16,509 nt of DNA. Source: an uncultured Bacteroidia bacterium. Lineage in GTDB: Bacteria; Bacteroidota; Bacteroidia; Bacteroidales; UBA932. The notes under the pieces were generated by a model. It saw only the letters and a program-made list of their open reading frames with translations. It was not told where the DNA came from and searched no databases. Both the position numbers and the translations under genes were made by a program. The DNA lies in NCBI GenBank assembly GCA_902797895.1, contig CADBUS010000037.1:1-16509 (forward strand). Reading direction: 5' to 3'. Positions 13,751 through 16,509 of this stretch are shown in pieces (the first letter of the stretch is position 1; each line of letters opens with the position of its first letter).

Positions 13751-14575
13751 ATGAACAGATTTGAGAATAAGGTAGTTATAATAACAGGGGCCAGTTCCGG
13801 TATCGGGCTGGCCTCTGCTTATCAGTTTGCAGCGGAGGGGGCAAATGTTGTGCTTGCTGCCCGCAGCGCAGATAAGCTCAAGCAGAGCTTCTGCCACCTC
13901 TCCAACAAAGGAGAAAAAGCAGAGAGATTTCTGGCAGTACCAACAGATGTAACCAAAGAGGAAGATTGTAAAAGGCTGATAGAGGCCACAATAGATAAGT
14001 TTGGCAAGATAGATGTGCTTGTAAACAATGCCGGAATATCTATGAGAGCAATGTTCAAAGATTTGGAACTCTCTGTTCTTAAGCAGCTTATGGATGTAAA
14101 CTTCTGGGGGACAGTCTATTGCACCAAGTATGCCCTCCCCTATCTGCTTAAGAGCAAGGGAACTGTGGCCGGTGTAATATCAATAGCCGGCTATAAAGGG
14201 TTACCTGCCAGAACAGGCTACTCCGCCTCGAAATTTGCCATCTACGGCTTTTTGGATACACTCAGAATTGAGCATCTTCACGATGGGCTTAATGTGCTCA
14301 TTTTCGCTCCAGGCTTCACCGCCTCCAATGTGCGCTTTGCGGCCCTTACAGCAGATGGCACTCCGCAGGGGCAAACCCCAAGAGAGGAGGGCAAAATGAT
14401 GAGCGCAGAGGTGTGTGCAAAAAAACTAACCAATGCCGTATATAAAAGAAAATCAGAGGTTATACTCACCCCTATAGGTAAACTTACAGTAAACCTGAAC
14501 AAGTTCTTTCCACGCCTTGTAGATAGGCTTGAGTATAACTATATGAAAAAGGAACCAGATTCGCCCCTTAAATAG
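13751..14575 (+). CDS. Short-chain dehydrogenase/reductase, candidate 3-keto long-chain base reductase
   Basis: A classical SDR of 274 residues. The Rossmann motif T-G-A-S-S-G-I-G is at 12-19, Asp66 follows in T-D-V, N-N-A-G is at 92-95, and the catalytic tetrad is Asn117, Ser144, Tyr157 and Lys161 (G-Y-S-A-S-K). The Ala-Ala-Arg-Ser stretch after strand 2 suggests NADP(H) preference. It begins 33 bases after the oxoamine synthase, with no promoter seen between. The natural reading is that it reduces the 3-keto product of that enzyme (3-ketosphinganine or 3-ketocapnine) to the 3-hydroxy base. This is inference from position; SDRs are too varied to assign by motif. There is no signal peptide. 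The C-terminus has a moderately hydrophobic stretch (I-G-K-L-T-V-N-L-N-K-F-F) that might associate with membrane. Its last 8 bases overlap the end of the convergent dehydrogenase gene. Confidence 0.85.
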   Translation: MNRFENKVVIITGASSGIGLASAYQFAAEGANVVLAARSADKLKQSFCHLSNKGEKAERFLAVPTDVTKEEDCKRLIEATIDKFGKIDVLVNNAGISMRAMFKDLELSVLKQLMDVNFWGTVYCTKYALPYLLKSKGTVAGVISIAGYKGLPARTGYSASKFAIYGFLDTLRIEHLHDGLNVLIFAPGFTASNVRFAALTADGTPQGQTPREEGKMMSAEVCAKKLTNAVYKRKSEVILTPIGKLTVNLNKFFPRLVDRLEYNYMKKEPDSPLK

Positions 14576-15518
14576 AGGAGATAAAAGAGGCTCTTATATT
14601 CTCTGCTATCTTGGCCACAAGCAGAGTACGCGCCTCCCTGCTTGTCCATCCTATATGCGGCAAGAGCAGAGCCTTGGTTTTATCCTTAATCTTAAAATAG
14701 GGAGAGCTTTCAGGCAGAGGCTCCTTGGAGAAGACATCTACTCCAATACCCTCTATAATCTCCTCATTAAGAGCCCTAACCAAATCTTCTTCATTTATTA
14801 TTCCTCCTCTGCCTATGTTAATCAGCTTGGCGGAACTCTTGCATAGTTTCAGCTTAGAGTAATCTATCAGATTAAGGGTGAGTGCATTCAGAGGAGCGTG
14901 TACAGAAATAAAGTCAGATGTTGCAAGCAACTCTTCCAAAGGCAGATGGCGGTATTTATCGGAGTGCGGTTTGCCGCTTGTAGAGTAGTAAACTACCTCC
15001 ATACCAAAAGCGGAGGCCAATTCAGCCACTCTGCTTCCTATAGTTCCAAGCCCCACTATACCAAGCCTTTGACCGGCAAGCTCCATCCATTTGCGCTCCA
15101 CATCGGATACCAAATTGCCACGAGAATACTCTCCGCTCTTTACTTTATTATCGTAATAGCCTGTGTGGCAAGAGAGTGAGAGCAACATAGCCATAGTTAC
15201 CTGAGCCACACTCTGTGTAGAATATCCGGCAACATTCTTAACAGGAATCCCCTTTGAGGTGGCATACTCAATATCCACATTGTTGGTGCCTGTTGCAGCA
15301 ACACATATAAGTTTAAGGCGCGGTGCGGCATCTATCTCCCTCTGCCTTATTTGTACCTTATTGGTTATAAGCACATCGCAATCCTTAACTCTCTGCTCAA
15401 CCTCCTCTGGAGCTGTAAATGGGTATGTTACAAGCTCTCCCAAGCGAGCGACAGGCTCCAAAGCTACATCCTCTCCTATAGATGCAGCATCCAAAAAAGT
15501 TATCTTCAATTTATCCAT
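14568..15518 (-). CDS. D-isomer-specific 2-hydroxyacid dehydrogenase
   Basis: This family reversibly reduces 2-keto acids to D-2-hydroxyacids with NAD(P)H; members include glycerate/hydroxypyruvate reductase, D-lactate and phosphoglycerate dehydrogenases. The 316 residues carry the nucleotide motif G-L-G-T-I-G at 156-161 and the catalytic set Arg237 (I-N-I-G-R-G-G), Glu266 (D-V-F-S-K-E-P) and His288 (L-P-H-I-G-W). The length and lack of an ACT domain rule out long SerA. V-A-A-T-G-T-N-N-V-D and the G-W-T-S after His fit glycerate/hydroxypyruvate reductase-like members common in Bacteroides, but the substrate cannot be fixed from sequence. The ATG at 15516-15518 starts 18 bases after the stop of the phospholipase D gene, so the two are likely one transcript. 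It overlaps the SDR gene tail to tail by 8 bases, with no terminator. Confidence 0.92.
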   Translation of the reverse strand: MDKLKITFLDAASIGEDVALEPVARLGELVTYPFTAPEEVEQRVKDCDVLITNKVQIRQREIDAAPRLKLICVAATGTNNVDIEYATSKGIPVKNVAGYSTQSVAQVTMAMLLSLSCHTGYYDNKVKSGEYSRGNLVSDVERKWMELAGQRLGIVGLGTIGSRVAELASAFGMEVVYYSTSGKPHSDKYRHLPLEELLATSDFISVHAPLNALTLNLIDYSKLKLCKSSAKLINIGRGGIINEEDLVRALNEEIIEGIGVDVFSKEPLPESSPYFKIKDKTKALLLPHIGWTSREARTLLVAKIAENIRASFISSI

Positions 15519-15536
15519 AATACTCTATTTTACTCA

Positions 15537-16509
15537 TTACATAAGCGGAGAGAGCAGCCTGTAAAAACTCTCCTTAATCTTATCAGATGCAGAGCGCTTT
15601 TTCCACTGCTCAAGCTCTATTTTTGTGCTATATTCAAGGTCTTGTATAAACTGCCGCTCAACTATCGCCGAGCAATCTTTTTTATAGAGAACAGCCATAA
15701 TTTCAAAGTTGTGTTCAAGGCTTCTGGCATCTAAATTTGCAGAGCCAACTATAGAGATAGCTCCATCTGCACTAATTACCTTTGAGTGGTTGAATCCTTT
15801 ATTAAAGAGATATACCTTTACACCGGCCTCCAACAATTCGGTTATGTAAGACCTTGTGCAGTAGTGCGCTGCAATGCTATCTCCCTTCTCCGGAATAAGC
15901 AGTCTTACATCAATATTCCCAAGAGCGGCCACCTTTATAGCATTCAGAATGGTCTCATTTGGAGTAAAATAAGGAGTCTCTATGTATATGTGAGAGGAGG
16001 CAGCAGTAATGGCAGTGAAAAAACACTGCATAATGCCCGCCCAATCGCTATCCGGCCCGGAGGAAATTATCTGAGTATAAACATCTTGATACTCACCCTT
16101 CAGGTGCATATTGCCGGTCTTTATTTTAGGATAGTACTTTTTACTAAGTCGTATCTTTCTGTTCTGCACAAAATATCTGTCCAACAGAAAACTGTACTGT
16201 AAAGAGTAGGTACTCTCGCCGGTTATCTTAACCTGAGTATCTATCCAAGGCTTGCCATCTATGCCAAAATAGTAGCGGTCTGCTATATTCACTCCGCCCA
16301 AAAAGCCAACAATGCCATCCACCACCAAAATTTTGCGGTGATTGCGATAGTTTACCTTGCTCATTGGCATCAAAAACCACACAGGAGAGAAAACAAGCAC
16401 CTCAATACCTGCCTCTTGCAGCTCTCTCCTAAACCTCTTTTTAAGAGAGGAGCTTCCCACCGCATCATACATAATCCTAACCTCCACACCCTCTTTGGCC
16501 TTTGCTTTA
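15537..16509 (-). CDS. cls: Cardiolipin synthase-type phospholipase D (5' end outside window)
   Basis: Bacterial Cls joins two phosphatidylglycerols to make cardiolipin and glycerol at the inner membrane. The visible 323 residues hold two HKD motifs. The first is N-H-R-K-I-L-V-V-D-G followed by G-F-L-G-G-V-N-I-A-D. The second is N-H-S-K-V-I-S-A-D-G followed by I-V-G-S-A-N-L-D-x-R-S. Between them, S-S-G-P-D and Y-I-E-T-P-Y-F-T-P are typical of Cls. The frame is open to the window edge (K-E-G-V-E-V-R upstream), so the GTG at 16487 is internal. Roughly 150-160 residues, including the expected N-terminal membrane segments, lie outside. The C-terminus ends R-L-L-S-P-L-M, as usual for Cls. The next gene on the strand starts 18 bases later. 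Confidence 0.92.
   Translation of the reverse strand, partial: KAKAKEGVEVRIMYDAVGSSSLKKRFRRELQEAGIEVLVFSPVWFLMPMSKVNYRNHRKILVVDGIVGFLGGVNIADRYYFGIDGKPWIDTQVKITGESTYSLQYSFLLDRYFVQNRKIRLSKKYYPKIKTGNMHLKGEYQDVYTQIISSGPDSDWAGIMQCFFTAITAASSHIYIETPYFTPNETILNAIKVAALGNIDVRLLIPEKGDSIAAHYCTRSYITELLEAGVKVYLFNKGFNHSKVISADGAISIVGSANLDARSLEHNFEIMAVLYKKDCSAIVERQFIQDLEYSTKIELEQWKKRSASDKIKESFYRLLSPLM

Noticed and set aside
1..16509. Mobile element, phage, CRISPR, toxin-antitoxin or defence genes.
   Set aside because: No transposase, integron, direct-repeat array or toxin-like small gene was seen; the only recombinase is a housekeeping-type XerD in a core operon.

Overview
The window looks like an ordinary chromosomal segment from a member of the Bacteroidota, most likely Bacteroidales. 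Three things support this: the yceD–rpmF–fabH order without plsX, several promoters of the Bacteroidetes type (TTTG or TTG, about 19-20 nt, then TAnnTTTG), and no Shine-Dalgarno sequences before most starts. An ftsE separated from ftsX fits too. Genus cannot be told from this sequence. I see no transposon, prophage, CRISPR array, tRNA or rRNA, and no gene-free stretch above about 115 bases.

Layout. (1) Bases 1-4113, minus strand: an exported glutathione-peroxidase-family enzyme (gpx) with its own intrinsic terminator, then typA/bipA, then the operon yceD (DUF177)–rpmF–fabH, with fabH running off the left edge. (2) 4213-5829, plus: guaA, divergent from gpx with interleaved promoters. (3) 5833-9124, minus: a tight operon ftsE–nth–xerD–phzF-like, convergent with guaA. 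(4) 9240-14575, plus: gyrB, overlapped by an M23 endopeptidase with a C-terminal LysM domain, then an alpha-oxoamine synthase (serine palmitoyltransferase-like or cysteate acyltransferase-like) and a short-chain dehydrogenase. (5) 14568-16509, minus: a cardiolipin-synthase-type phospholipase D protein (5' end outside the window) followed by a D-2-hydroxyacid dehydrogenase whose 3' end overlaps the short-chain dehydrogenase gene tail to tail.

Together these are core genes for translation (L32, TypA), DNA topology, repair and dimer resolution (GyrB, Nth, XerD), division and wall remodelling (FtsE, M23-LysM), and membrane lipid synthesis (FabH, the synthase/reductase pair, Cls). The part with the most open biology is the synthase/SDR pair at 12461-14575, which probably makes a long-chain base of either sphingolipid or sulfonolipid (capnine) type. 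I found no convincing new defence or mobile system. Other points of interest are the overlapping divergent gpx/guaA promoters, near-leaderless yceD and ftsE transcripts, and no TGA among 15 visible stop codons.
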